Assembly (NCBI GenBank): GCA_015493765.1
Contig: WGCQ01000068.1
Span: forward strand, 1 to 32,089
Reading direction: 5' to 3'
DNA: 32,089 nucleotides
From: Deltaproteobacteria bacterium
Lineage (GTDB): Bacteria > Myxococcota_A > UBA9042 > DTJE01 > S145-11
Shown here in pieces: positions 15,926-24,723 of the stretch (position 1 is the stretch's first letter; each line of letters begins with the position of its first letter). Below the pieces are notes generated by a model that saw only the letters and a program-made list of their open reading frames with translations, was not told the DNA's origin and searched no databases. The position numbers and the translations under genes were made by a program.

Positions 15926-17233
15926 TCACCTGGCCAGCCTTTCCTCCATCAGGCGTACAGCCCTTTCGAGTTCCGGTTCCGTTTTGATCTTGCCGGTAAT
16001 GGATCGTAACCCCGATATCACGGTAGCATGATTTCGGTTTCCATAAAAACGCCCAATATCAACCAATGGCGCATCCATTGTATCCCTGGACACCAAATAG
16101 GCAACATGCCTGGCCAGTACGACCTTTCGCTGCCTGGACCGGCCCCTCAATTCAGCAACCGGTATGTCGAACTGCTGGGCCACGGCATTTGCAACCGTAT
16201 CGAGTGTCAATTGTTTTCCGTGCCCACCAAGATTACGTCGCAGCAATTGCCTGGCCGTGGTCAGATCAACCTTGACATGCCTGACCAGGGTGTATGCGGT
16301 TAATTTATTCACAGCCCCTTCGATTTCCCTGACAGACCCGGTAAACCTGTCCACGATCAACCCAATCACATCGGGATCCAGGTCTATGCCCTCGCGCCTG
16401 ATTTTTTCCTGTACGATGCGCAAACGTGTATCCCGGTCCGGCGGCTCAATTTCCACCACCAGGCCCCACTCGAAACGCGAACGCAAACGTTCTTCCAATT
16501 GGGGTAATTCGCCAGGTGGCATATCGGAACTCAACACGATGCGCCTGCCGGATCCATGTAACTCGTTGAATGTATGAAAGAATTCACTTTGCACAAAATT
16601 GGCCTTTGGATACCGTGCAATGAACTGGATGTCGTCCACGATCAGTATGTCGGTTTCGCCTCTGTATTTGCGTCTCACAGCGTTCAAGTCGTGATTCTTT
16701 ACCCCGTTCATCACCTCGTTCACCAGGGTTTCCGCAGATACGTAAAGCGCCCTGAACCTGCCCTGTGCCAGCACCTGGTGGGCAATGGCCTGCAGCAGGT
16801 GGGTCTTGCCCATGCCCACGCCTGCATGGATAAACAGCGGGTTAAACGCACTCGCATCCAGGTCAGCAGCCTGCTTTGCCACGGTCAACGCCAGTTCATT
16901 GGACGGACCAGCAACAAAACGGTCAAACGTGTAACGACCGGTCAGTCCCCATGTACGTGATGTATTATCATGCTGTTGGGCATGTTGAGGGGTATGCCTG
17001 TTGACAGATACCTCTATACCAAGGTGTTTCCCGTACAATTCCCACAAAATATCCTTCAGCAGTTCCAGGTAATTACTGCGGATCCATTTCATGCTGAAAT
17101 CGTCATCCACTGCCAACTCCAGCCTGGTATCCGAAAACTCCAAGGGCCTGGCATTGGCAAACCACTGCTCGAATTCGTGCTTGCTGAGTCGGGCCTTCAG
17201 AATATCGCGTACAGTATCCCATTCCTGCTTCAT
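15926..17233 (-). CDS. dnaA: Chromosomal replication initiator protein DnaA
   Basis: DnaA binds the origin and melts it when loaded with ATP. This 435-residue protein has domain I (1-70: RLSKHEFEQWFANARPL), a short linker, and the AAA+ domain starting at YTFDRFVAGPSNELA. The Walker A motif is GVGMGKTH with Lys143, Walker B is ILIVDDIQ with Asp200-Asp201, and the arginine-rich LEERLRSRFEWGL stretch follows. The DNA-binding domain IV ends with DIGRFYGNRNHATVISG, the family signature. Linker domain II is very short (about 75-98), which makes the protein shorter than E. coli DnaA (467). It is alone: dnaN, recF and gyrB are absent and no cluster of DnaA boxes is visible nearby. A terminator and AT-rich gap separate it from the AAA gene upstream. 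A GGAG precedes the ATG by about 10 bases. Confidence 0.95.
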   Translation of the reverse strand: MKQEWDTVRDILKARLSKHEFEQWFANARPLEFSDTRLELAVDDDFSMKWIRSNYLELLKDILWELYGKHLGIEVSVNRHTPQHAQQHDNTSRTWGLTGRYTFDRFVAGPSNELALTVAKQAADLDASAFNPLFIHAGVGMGKTHLLQAIAHQVLAQGRFRALYVSAETLVNEVMNGVKNHDLNAVRRKYRGETDILIVDDIQFIARYPKANFVQSEFFHTFNELHGSGRRIVLSSDMPPGELPQLEERLRSRFEWGLVVEIEPPDRDTRLRIVQEKIRREGIDLDPDVIGLIVDRFTGSVREIEGAVNKLTAYTLVRHVKVDLTTARQLLRRNLGGHGKQLTLDTVANAVAQQFDIPVAELRGRSRQRKVVLARHVAYLVSRDTMDAPLVDIGRFYGNRNHATVISGLRSITGKIKTEPELERAVRLMEERLAR

Positions 17234-17324
17234 TATACTTCATCTCCACTTTTTTAGGGAGCCATTCGACTCGTCCAACAATCTATTTTTAGGCCCCTGC
17301 CAAAAAAAATTCAACGAATTTTTT

Positions 17325-17352
17325 AGATTATTTTATGGCCTTTTGCCGTCAA
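17325..17352 (-). promoter_or_regulatory. Possible dnaA promoter
   Basis: On the minus strand, TTGACG (17352-17347), 16-base spacer, TAATCT (17330-17325), inside the AT-rich gap just after a terminator. The -10 match is weak. It would leave a leader of about 85 bases before dnaA. Confidence 0.25.
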
Positions 17353-17370
17353 TGGGTTACGGTACACGTG

Positions 17371-17405
17371 TGAAAAACAAAAAACCGCCAGTTTGTCCTA
17401 ACTGG
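17371..17405 (-). terminator. Rho-independent terminator between the AAA gene and dnaA
   Basis: On the minus strand: stem CCAGTT / AACTGG with a 6-base loop (17405-17388), then CGG and the T-rich run TTTTTTGTTTTT (to 17373). It would end the long yebC-to-AAA transcript, so dnaA should have its own promoter. The T-run exists only in this direction. Confidence 0.6.
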
Positions 17406-17491
17406 TTAAGATACAAGGGGGACATCAAAAAGCCCTTTAACATCAAAGTATTACAAAACAAGTTCCAAGTACTTGATTTTCTTGATCTTTA

Positions 17492-19564
17492 TCAATCCTC
17501 TTCCTGGGGCCTGCGGAACAATTTTCCAGCGGCCCTGGCCTCCGCCTCCGCGGCATTGATTATATCCTGCATGGACACGGGTCTGCGGTGCCTGGCAGCC
17601 ATGTAAGCGGCCTTTAACACGGCATTTTTGATGTGACCGCCCGAGAGTTCGAAGTTCTGACCTATGGTTTCCCAGTCTATATCATCGGCCAGCGGACATT
17701 CCCTGGGAAACAGGGTTTGCCATATCAGGGCGCGATATTTGGGCTCCGGGAACGGGAACCGGATCTTGAAGTTAATCCGTCGTTCAAATGCCTTGTCGAT
17801 GTTTTTTTCCAGGTTGCTGGTAAGGATGACTATGCCGTTGAACCGTTCGATCTCCTGCAACAGCAGGTTGACCTCCATGTTGGAAAACCGATCTATCGAT
17901 GTCTGGACCTTGACACGCTTGGTAAACAGGGCGTCCGCCTCGTCGAACAGCAGGATCGAATTCGTGGCCCTGGCCTGCTGGAACACCTGTTCGATATTTT
18001 TTTCCGTTTCGCCGATGTACTTGCTCATGATCCTGGGGATGCTGATCTGGTACAGCCCCTGGCCCAGTTCCGATGCCAGGATCTCGGCACAAAATGTCTT
18101 ACCGGTGCCGGGTTCCCCGATGAACATCACCACCAGGCCCTTGCCAGTGACGAGCCTGCGGTCAAACCCCCACTGTGTCATAATGAAGGTCCTGTTTTTT
18201 GCCGCATCCATCACCTGCCTGACCGACTCCTTCTCGGTTTCCGGCAGGATCAGGTCATCCAGCGACAGGTCAACCCGCCGTTTCAATGCGTACTCATCCA
18301 GTTCGGCCCGAATCTGGGCATATGCGCCTTCCTCCAGTTCCGCCTTACCCGTTGTTTCAAGCCCCCTGGATGCCGTAATATTTATGGCCATGCGGACCGC
18401 GTTCTCGATTTGTGCACCTGTGATTTCAAAGGTGTTTGCCAGTTTGGCGAGTTCCAGTTTGGACAGTTCGATTCCCTGCTGGTCCAGGGTGTTGGTCCAG
18501 ATTTTCAACCTGTCCGCCTGGGAAGGCATGCCCAGTTTCACCCTGTATGATACCACCCTTTCGAGCCCCGGGTCCAACTGGGAGTGGTCCCTGGTTATCA
18601 ACACCACCATGCCAGGATATCGACTGATCCCGTCGTACAGCAACGGCAGCCTGGGGTTTTTTTGCCCGAACAGGAATTCGGCATGCTCGAACACCAGCAC
18701 TGCGTTCCGCATCCAGGCCTCGTGAAACAAGGTGCGGGACACCTCGGAAAAATCCTCATCCGTTTCGGCCATCTTTGCGGTATCGACCCTGATTAAAGGA
18801 CGCAGGATCACCGAGGCCAGTACCCGGCTTAACAGGGTTTTACCAGAGCCTGCCCTGCCTTCGACCTCCAGCACCAGTGGTTCTGTTGGCTGCACGTCTG
18901 CGGCCCAACCCTTTGCCAGGTCTATGACGCGCTGCTTTTCCACCTGGTCCATGTAAAGCCTGTCCTCGGATACATCCTCGTTTCTGATCGTGGCGAAACC
19001 GGTCAACAGCCTGTCCAGGACCTCAAGCCCGGTTATGTATGACGCCACGTGTTCCGGCATGATGATTGCGTGGTGCTGAAAACCGGCATTATTGAAGGTG
19101 TTTCGATACATACGCAGGTACAGCAGCTCATTTTTGAACAGGGTTGCATCCGGTGTAAAATATTTCAAGGCTGCCAGACGTTCAATCCGGTCATCCAGGA
19201 ACAATTTTAATGCAAAGTCGATGGTAATCAGGTCCAGGCTGCCCCCGTAAAAATTACCGACCCTGGCGTTGAATTCAGGTTCCACCGTGGGCGCCAAGGC
19301 CAGCAGCAGTACATTGGCCTCGAGCGGGCTCAGGTCGAACCGGGCAACCAGGTGGTCAAACGAAAAGACCCTGCCCATGGCCCTGGCCTGCAACCGCAAC
19401 TGCTCGGCGCGATTCGTGGATTCGCGCATCATGTCGTCGAATCCATCATTATGCAGCCACTTTTCCTCGCCGTTGCGCTTCGCGGTCTTGAGGTCGATCA
19501 GCAATTCCAGGGAATGCACGACCTGGTCCAGGAACGCATGTTGTAGTCGCTCGAATTCGCCCAT
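17492..19564 (-). CDS. Tandem AAA+ ATPase with degenerate first domain
   Basis: A 690-residue soluble protein. The N-terminal 220 residues are helical and include FSFDHLVARFDLSPLEANVLLLALAP (66-91), like the winged-helix region of the AAA ATPases found with contractile injection systems. AAA domain 1 has a good Walker A (GRAGSGKT, 236-243) but a broken Walker B (VFEHAE, 291-296, where DE is expected), so it probably binds but does not split ATP. Domain 2 is complete: Walker A GEPGTGKT (483-490), Walker B LLFDEAD with Asp541-Glu542, sensor ILTSN and arginines ERR at 594-596. Its role is likely remodelling of an unknown protein. No injection-system genes are present. It begins 2 bases after the DUF59 gene. 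Confidence 0.85.
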   Translation of the reverse strand: MGEFERLQHAFLDQVVHSLELLIDLKTAKRNGEEKWLHNDGFDDMMRESTNRAEQLRLQARAMGRVFSFDHLVARFDLSPLEANVLLLALAPTVEPEFNARVGNFYGGSLDLITIDFALKLFLDDRIERLAALKYFTPDATLFKNELLYLRMYRNTFNNAGFQHHAIIMPEHVASYITGLEVLDRLLTGFATIRNEDVSEDRLYMDQVEKQRVIDLAKGWAADVQPTEPLVLEVEGRAGSGKTLLSRVLASVILRPLIRVDTAKMAETDEDFSEVSRTLFHEAWMRNAVLVFEHAEFLFGQKNPRLPLLYDGISRYPGMVVLITRDHSQLDPGLERVVSYRVKLGMPSQADRLKIWTNTLDQQGIELSKLELAKLANTFEITGAQIENAVRMAINITASRGLETTGKAELEEGAYAQIRAELDEYALKRRVDLSLDDLILPETEKESVRQVMDAAKNRTFIMTQWGFDRRLVTGKGLVVMFIGEPGTGKTFCAEILASELGQGLYQISIPRIMSKYIGETEKNIEQVFQQARATNSILLFDEADALFTKRVKVQTSIDRFSNMEVNLLLQEIERFNGIVILTSNLEKNIDKAFERRINFKIRFPFPEPKYRALIWQTLFPRECPLADDIDWETIGQNFELSGGHIKNAVLKAAYMAARHRRPVSMQDIINAAEAEARAAGKLFRRPQEED

Positions 19565-19566
19565 GC

Positions 19567-19869
19567 CTACAGCGCCCAGTTCTTTTTCGACAGGTCAAAA
19601 AAATGCGCCTTTTGCTGTTCATCCATCTCGCGTACCGCCACCTCGATGTCCACGTCCGGGTCCAGGGCCGCGATCGCCTCCGCCACCATGTTGATCAGCA
19701 TGTCCCGGATAGGAACCCCTATCATGGGCACCAGCAGTGTAAAGTGGACTTTGCCCTCCTCGTCAATGGCAAGGTCATCGATCATCCCCAGTTCCACCAG
19801 CGTGTTATTGATTTCCGGGTGCCTTACACCCTCGACAGCCTTTTTCAACGCATCCATTTCAATAGCCAT
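19567..19869 (-). CDS. DUF59 / MIP18-family protein
   Basis: A 100-residue protein with the FeS_assembly_P (DUF59) pattern: ALKKAVEGVRHPEINNTLVELGMIDDL, then a two-strand hairpin, then GVPIRDMLINMVAEAIAAL and VDIEVAVREM. Members act in iron-sulfur cluster delivery (Mrp N-terminus, SufT) or in ring hydroxylation complexes (PaaD). The usual PGCP motif of SufT/PaaD-type members, with its cysteine, is replaced by MIGVP here, so a classical cluster role is uncertain. It lies 8 bases after the kinase gene and 2 bases before the AAA ATPase, so it probably works with one of them. Confidence 0.75.
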   Translation of the reverse strand: MAIEMDALKKAVEGVRHPEINNTLVELGMIDDLAIDEEGKVHFTLLVPMIGVPIRDMLINMVAEAIAALDPDVDIEVAVREMDEQQKAHFFDLSKKNWAL

Positions 19870-19877
19870 GTCTCCTC

Positions 19878-20972
19878 CTATTTTGGTAACTCGATTCCAA
19901 AAAGCGCCAGCAGCAATGCCGCAGCGAACAATAAAAACAAGATAACCACCAGTAATTTTACGGTAAAATGGTGGTCATTACCAGACTTTTTTTGGGTGGA
20001 ATCCCTGCCTGTTTCCGGTATGACATTTTTGTCATGGTCCCGGTGTTTTTTTGTCGTCCCGGACACGGCAGTGGCGGACTTTGCGGCCTTGCTGCGACGT
20101 TTGACCGCCGACTTACCCAGGCTGTGTCCGGCGGCGAGCGCATCGAATCCCAGGGCATTGATCGCACCCAGCATGGCCGCTGCACTCGCAAAACGCTGTC
20201 CCGGCTCCTGGGCCGTTGCCTGCATCACGATATCCTTCATTTCGTCATCGCACTCCAAGGCCTCTACCGCCTCACGGTGCAACGGCCTGGACCCCACTCT
20301 CTCGCCCTTCAACATCTCGAACATGACCACGCCCAGGGAATATATATCCGCGGCAGGCGTTGCACTGGCCCCTTTCATTATTTCCGGTGCAATATACGCG
20401 ATCTTGCCTTTTACAATGCCCGTTTTTGTCTTGTCGGACCTGAAACTGCCCTTTGCGATCCCGAAATCACACAATTTAACCGTGCCCGCTTCGTCGATCA
20501 GGATATTTTCCGGCGTCACGTCCCTGTGCACCACCACCTGCTTACGCCTGTCCGGTCCCCTGAAATTGTGCGCATAATCCAACGCCTTCAACACCTGCTG
20601 CATCACGTACAGTATCTCGGCCTTTTCGAACACCGCCTGCCGCCGCTTGAAGCGCCGCTTCATGACCTTGGCCAGGCTCATGCCGGACACGTATTCCATG
20701 GCAATGAAATAACCCTGGCCGGCCTCCTCGCCAAAATCCAGCACGGGCACGATGTTGGGATGAACCATCCTGGCACCCAGTCGGGCCTCGTCCATGAACA
20801 TGTTGACCATCTGGGGGTCCCTGGCCGCAGATGCGTTCAACACCTTGATTGCAAATAGTTTTTCGAATCCGGCAGGCCCCTGCAAACCGGCCTTGTACAC
20901 CCGGGACATCCCGCCTTCACCCAGTTTTTCCAGGATCGTGTATTTGCCTATCTTTTTTAAGCCATCAGTCAT
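19878..20972 (-). CDS. Membrane-anchored Ser/Thr protein kinase
   Basis: A 364-residue Hanks-type kinase. The start is the ATG at 20972, one base after the asnS stop; the longer reading frame only shadows asnS. Domain 10-275: glycine loop GEGGMSRVY, Lys43 in FAIKVLN, HRDVTPEN with catalytic Asp151 (Thr in place of the common Lys after the aspartate's next residue), DFG at 169-171, and APE at 195-197. A basic linker with several Ser/Thr leads to one C-terminal TM helix (about 337-360) and almost no external part, so it is tethered but does not look like an external sensor. A PP2C phosphatase is encoded two genes upstream, on the far side of asnS, and probably opposes it. Confidence 0.93.
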   Translation of the reverse strand: MTDGLKKIGKYTILEKLGEGGMSRVYKAGLQGPAGFEKLFAIKVLNASAARDPQMVNMFMDEARLGARMVHPNIVPVLDFGEEAGQGYFIAMEYVSGMSLAKVMKRRFKRRQAVFEKAEILYVMQQVLKALDYAHNFRGPDRRKQVVVHRDVTPENILIDEAGTVKLCDFGIAKGSFRSDKTKTGIVKGKIAYIAPEIMKGASATPAADIYSLGVVMFEMLKGERVGSRPLHREAVEALECDDEMKDIVMQATAQEPGQRFASAAAMLGAINALGFDALAAGHSLGKSAVKRRSKAAKSATAVSGTTKKHRDHDKNVIPETGRDSTQKKSGNDHHFTVKLLVVILFLLFAAALLLALFGIELPK

Positions 20973-20973
20973 T

Positions 20974-22266
20974 TCACGGTTTGAGCCGGTCCAGCATCCT
21001 TGGGAACGGGATCGTTTCCCGTACGTGCGGCAGTCCGCAAATCCACGCCAGTGTCCGTTCCACGCCCAGGCCGAATCCCGCATGAGGCACCGAGCCGTAC
21101 CTGCGCAGGTCCAGGTACCAGTCGAATGCGTCCTCGGGCAGGCCTGCGTCCTCGATAGCCTTTTTCAGGGTCTCGTAATCCGCTTCCCTCTGGCCGCCTC
21201 CCACGATCTCGCCGTAGCCCTCCGGCGCCAGGATATCCACGCTGAGGGTCAGCCGTTCGTCCTCCGGTGCCCTGGCCATGTAAAAGGCCTTGCACGAGGC
21301 CGGGTAACGATGCACCACCACTGGCTTGTCGTACTGTTTTGTCAGCATGGTTTCATCGTCCCCGCCAAAGTCGTCGCCCCATTCGATGTCACTGCCCAGT
21401 TTGTGCAGTTGCTCGACCGCATCCGAGTAATGCAGGTGCACGAATGGCGCCTTGACCCGTTTCAGGGGTTCGATGTCGCGCCCCAGGATCTTTAGTTCGT
21501 ACGCCCGTTCATCGAGTATCCGGGTGACGATGTATTCGATCATGCCCTCGGCCACCTCTATGTCCTCGTCCAGGTCGGCGAATGCCATCTCGGGCTCCAC
21601 CATCCAAAACTCCATCAAGTGCCGCCTGGTCTTGGATTTCTCCGCCCTGAACGTTGGGCCAAAACAGTACACCCTCCTGAAGGCCATGGCCGTGACCTCG
21701 TTGTACAACTGTCCGCTTTGTGACAAAAACGCACTCTTGTCGAAGTACCTGGTTTCGAACAGCGTGGTGGTCCCCTCGCACGCGGCCGGTGTCAGTATGG
21801 GCGCATCTATCTCCAAAAACCCGTTGTTATCCAGAAAATCCCGAATCGCACGCATCAACGTGGCCCGTACCCGCATGATCGCCCACTGCCGCTTCGAACG
21901 CAGCCACAAGTGACGATGGTCCATCAAGAATGCAGTGCCGTGTTCCTTGGGCGTGATTGGATAGTCGTTGCTGGGCGAAATCACCTCCAGTCCGCTTACG
22001 CCTATTTCATAGCCAATGGGCGAACGCGCATCCTTGCGAACCGTGCCAGTGACCTTTAACGCGGTTTCCTGGCCCAGGTGGTCGGCCAGGTGAAACATCT
22101 CCTCTGGCACCAGGCGTTTTTCCATGACGCACTGGATGATTCCCGTGCCATCCCGCAGTTGCAAAAAGTGGATTTTCCCGCTGGACCTGCGCTGGTACAG
22201 CCAGCCCTGCAAGATGACTTCCTGGCCTTCGTGTTTTGCAATCCTGTCAATGGTTGTCTGTGTCAT
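20974..22266 (-). CDS. asnS: Asparaginyl-tRNA synthetase
   Basis: Charges tRNA-Asn with asparagine. The 430-residue chain has the class IIb layout: an OB-fold anticodon-binding domain (about 1-100: [25 protein letters not shown]), motif 1 around [16 protein letters not shown], motif 2 [21 protein letters not shown], and motif 3 [15 protein letters not shown] followed by VRETIPFPR, the ending that marks AsnRS rather than AspRS. It is somewhat shorter than E. coli AsnRS (466). It overlaps the phosphatase gene by 20 bases upstream and abuts the kinase gene downstream, so its expression is tied to both. Confidence 0.93.
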   Translation of the reverse strand: MTQTTIDRIAKHEGQEVILQGWLYQRRSSGKIHFLQLRDGTGIIQCVMEKRLVPEEMFHLADHLGQETALKVTGTVRKDARSPIGYEIGVSGLEVISPSNDYPITPKEHGTAFLMDHRHLWLRSKRQWAIMRVRATLMRAIRDFLDNNGFLEIDAPILTPAACEGTTTLFETRYFDKSAFLSQSGQLYNEVTAMAFRRVYCFGPTFRAEKSKTRRHLMEFWMVEPEMAFADLDEDIEVAEGMIEYIVTRILDERAYELKILGRDIEPLKRVKAPFVHLHYSDAVEQLHKLGSDIEWGDDFGGDDETMLTKQYDKPVVVHRYPASCKAFYMARAPEDERLTLSVDILAPEGYGEIVGGGQREADYETLKKAIEDAGLPEDAFDWYLDLRRYGSVPHAGFGLGVERTLAWICGLPHVRETIPFPRMLDRLKP

Positions 22267-23047
22267 CCAAGTCCCCCAAAATCCTTACAATAAGTACCGT
22301 GATATTATCCATACCGCCTGCAGCCAACGCCATATCTACCAGCGTGCTGCACTGTTCGTTGATGTCATTTATATTGTTGAGTGCATCCTGGATGTCCCTG
22401 TCGTGGACCATGTCCGTCAGGCCATCCGTGCAAAACAGGTACAGGTCACCGGGTTGCACCCTGACCCGCCTGACCTCGGCCTGGCAATTCGGCGTCAAAC
22501 CGAGTGCCTGGAGGATCACGTTTTTGTATGGGAAGTACTCCGCCTCTTTTGCTGAGATCTTCTTTTCCTTCAAGTACTTATTTAACAGGGAGTGGTCCTC
22601 TGTAATCTGTTTCAGCCTGCCCTGGCGCAGCCTGTACACCCTGGAGTCCCCGCTGTACAGGATAAACATGGTGCTGCCGTGCAAATAGCCCGCTGCAATC
22701 GTGGTCCCGACCCCGTGCACCGGGTCCAGCAGCAACCCTTCCTCGTACACCGCCATGTTGGCCTGTTCGATTGCCTCGAACAGGTGGGCCTCGCCCTTGG
22801 TACGCAGACCCAGGGCCTCTTTGACAGACTCGGCGCCCGTGGACTTGTCCTCTTCTAAACTGTCCAGGGTCTCGTAGTATTTACGGATCGTGTCCACGGT
22901 TGTAAACGAGGCCACTTCACCGCCCACGTGTCCTCCCATGCCGTCTGCAACCACGAAAATCCGTGCTTCCGGAAGCACTACGAGGTTGTCCTCGTTCTTT
23001 TCACGCACCAGACCCCGGTCAGTAGTGGCACAGTACTCAAATTTCAT
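22247..23047 (-). CDS. PP2C-family Ser/Thr protein phosphatase
   Basis: Removes phosphate from Ser and Thr with two bound metal ions. This 266-residue soluble protein is a single PP2C domain: [11 protein letters not shown] at 11-21, the metal site [12 protein letters not shown] with Asp35, [26 protein letters not shown] and [10 protein letters not shown] at the end. All metal-binding acidic positions appear present. The ATG at 23047 overlaps the upstream stop as ATGA and starts at the normal PP2C N-terminus; the longer frame is only a shadow of the TldD gene. Its likely target is the Ser/Thr kinase two genes downstream and that kinase's substrates. Confidence 0.93.
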   Translation of the reverse strand: MKFEYCATTDRGLVREKNEDNLVVLPEARIFVVADGMGGHVGGEVASFTTVDTIRKYYETLDSLEEDKSTGAESVKEALGLRTKGEAHLFEAIEQANMAVYEEGLLLDPVHGVGTTIAAGYLHGSTMFILYSGDSRVYRLRQGRLKQITEDHSLLNKYLKEKKISAKEAEYFPYKNVILQALGLTPNCQAEVRRVRVQPGDLYLFCTDGLTDMVHDRDIQDALNNINDINEQCSTLVDMALAAGGMDNITVLIVRILGDLDDTDNH

Positions 23048-24723
23048 TTGTCCGTCCCCGGTGGAGGCAGCAACAGCGGCCTTTGTTTGGGCTGAGGGCT
23101 GCGTTGTAATTCCACCTCGCGCATCAGGATTGCCGGTGCAATCGCGGACACGGGTACACTGCCCGATTCGGCACCGCAAAAGCCGTTGAATACACCGTAA
23201 GTCGAGGAAGCTGCAACGATTTTGTCGATGCTGGCCAATGGTGTACCCACCACATCCACGCCCCGAACAAGGGTCTTTTTGCCGGTTTTGGCATCCACCT
23301 TGTAGATGATCACGGGCCTGCCCTTGAATGCCTGGTACCCGTAGGTTGAAGTGTTGGTGGAACCGCCGAATACCTTGGCTATGATCACACCGAAGGGCTT
23401 GTGCTGGCGCCTGGCCTCCTGCAGCAGCATCTTTTCCAGTTTTGCCTGGCTCACGGTCTTGCTGGCCTTGACCAGCAGGTTACCCATGCGCCCCACCGGT
23501 CGCATCAACCCGTTGGACCGTCCGTGTCCGTTGGACCTGGTAAACCCTTTTATGGGCGTGCGGGACATCAGGAAATTCTTCAATACCCCGTTTTTCACCA
23601 GGGTCACCCTACGGGCGGGCACACCCTCGTCATCCACCCGGTAATAGCCGTTCAGTTGGACCCCCTGGAAGGTCTCCATGGTCGGGTCGTCATACACGTC
23701 TATGAAATCCGGCAGGATCTTTTTGCCCACGTAACTGCGAAACGTCTGGCCCTCGTTTTTGCCCTGCTGACGTTGCCCTTCCAGGCGGTGGCCGATTGTT
23801 TCGTGGAAAAACACACCGGCCGGCCCGGGCATAAAGATCGCTGGCACTGTCATGGGCTGCAAAACCGGGGCCCGGGTGAGTTTTTTCAGTACCTTGGCCT
23901 CCTTGTCCACGGCCTTAATCACCCTTTTGGTGCCAGGCAGGCGGTCAGGCGTCCGGGTGTACCAGGTCAGCATGTCCGTCAGCAGGGTCCCGTCCTGTGC
24001 CCTCGAGTACATGGTAATCACAATGCCGTAATACTTGTCCACGGTACGAACAGCCGTGCCCTCCGTGTTCACCATGTAGCGAACCCACCTGCTGGCCGAA
24101 ACAGCCATGTTTTCGTCAAATATTACGGGGAATTTCAACAGTTCGGTAGTGACCTTTCGCACCATTGCCTCGTATCCCCGCCTGTTGACCTTCAACGGCG
24201 TGATCGGTTCCATCAGGTGAAACGGCTTTTCATGGCTGAACGCCGGTGGTTCATCCTTGTCCACGTCCGTGACAGCAGCGGCCCGTACCCTGAAAAAACG
24301 TTGAAGCGCCTGCTTGTACTTGTAGTCGTTGAGCAACCACAGCGCGCGACGTAAGGCCGTGGTATTGCCGTCTATGGGCGCCATGGTCCCGGGCAAATAA
24401 CGCGAAGGTCCCTCGTCCAGTTCATAGCCCTTGTACTGCGAGGAATCGGTCTGGTAACTGCCCACGCGGCAGTCCACGTACAAAAAGGCATTCCTGACCC
24501 TGGTGTCCTTGAATATGGAACCGGCCTCGCCCAACAGGAAAAACTGGTCCGAATCCCTCAGTGCATAGGATATGAAATACGGCTTTTGAAAGCCCTTGAT
24601 CTGGAGTTTTGACTGGTTACGATGCAGTTCCTGAAGCATGGCGGTCAGTTGTGGATCGGTGCGCGCACGAGTTGGCAATGCAACAAACAGGCCCAAGCCC
24701 AGGAACAACAGGATTCTCTTCAT
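23044..24723 (-). CDS. Exported TldD/PmbA-family metalloprotease
   Basis: A 559-residue member of the TldD/PmbA peptidase family with a signal peptide (1-20, ALPTRA), so it acts in the periplasm or outside, unlike cytosolic E. coli TldD. The zinc motif is HETIGH followed by RLE: His307, Glu308, His312 (HExxxH). The late NGFCGAESGSVPVSAIAPAIL segment carries Cys516, at the place of the family's third metal ligand. An extra N-terminal region of about 280 residues matches the first TldD domain only loosely. No PmbA/TldE partner is present, although TldD usually pairs with one. The ATG at 24723 overlaps the nudix stop as ATGA. Substrate unknown. Confidence 0.85.
   Translation of the reverse strand: MKRILLFLGLGLFVALPTRARTDPQLTAMLQELHRNQSKLQIKGFQKPYFISYALRDSDQFFLLGEAGSIFKDTRVRNAFLYVDCRVGSYQTDSSQYKGYELDEGPSRYLPGTMAPIDGNTTALRRALWLLNDYKYKQALQRFFRVRAAAVTDVDKDEPPAFSHEKPFHLMEPITPLKVNRRGYEAMVRKVTTELLKFPVIFDENMAVSASRWVRYMVNTEGTAVRTVDKYYGIVITMYSRAQDGTLLTDMLTWYTRTPDRLPGTKRVIKAVDKEAKVLKKLTRAPVLQPMTVPAIFMPGPAGVFFHETIGHRLEGQRQQGKNEGQTFRSYVGKKILPDFIDVYDDPTMETFQGVQLNGYYRVDDEGVPARRVTLVKNGVLKNFLMSRTPIKGFTRSNGHGRSNGLMRPVGRMGNLLVKASKTVSQAKLEKMLLQEARRQHKPFGVIIAKVFGGSTNTSTYGYQAFKGRPVIIYKVDAKTGKKTLVRGVDVVGTPLASIDKIVAASSTYGVFNGFCGAESGSVPVSAIAPAILMREVELQRSPQPKQRPLLLPPPGTDK

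Noticed and set aside
16305-16313. TTATTCACA, a match to the DnaA-box consensus
   Set aside because: Single site inside the dnaA coding sequence, with no neighbours; expected by chance often enough.
17633-18725. Two long plus-strand frames opposite the AAA ATPase
   Set aside because: Antisense shadows; the minus-strand protein has clear Walker motifs.
19968-20858. Plus-strand frames opposite the second Ser/Thr kinase
   Set aside because: Antisense shadows of a gene with all kinase motifs.
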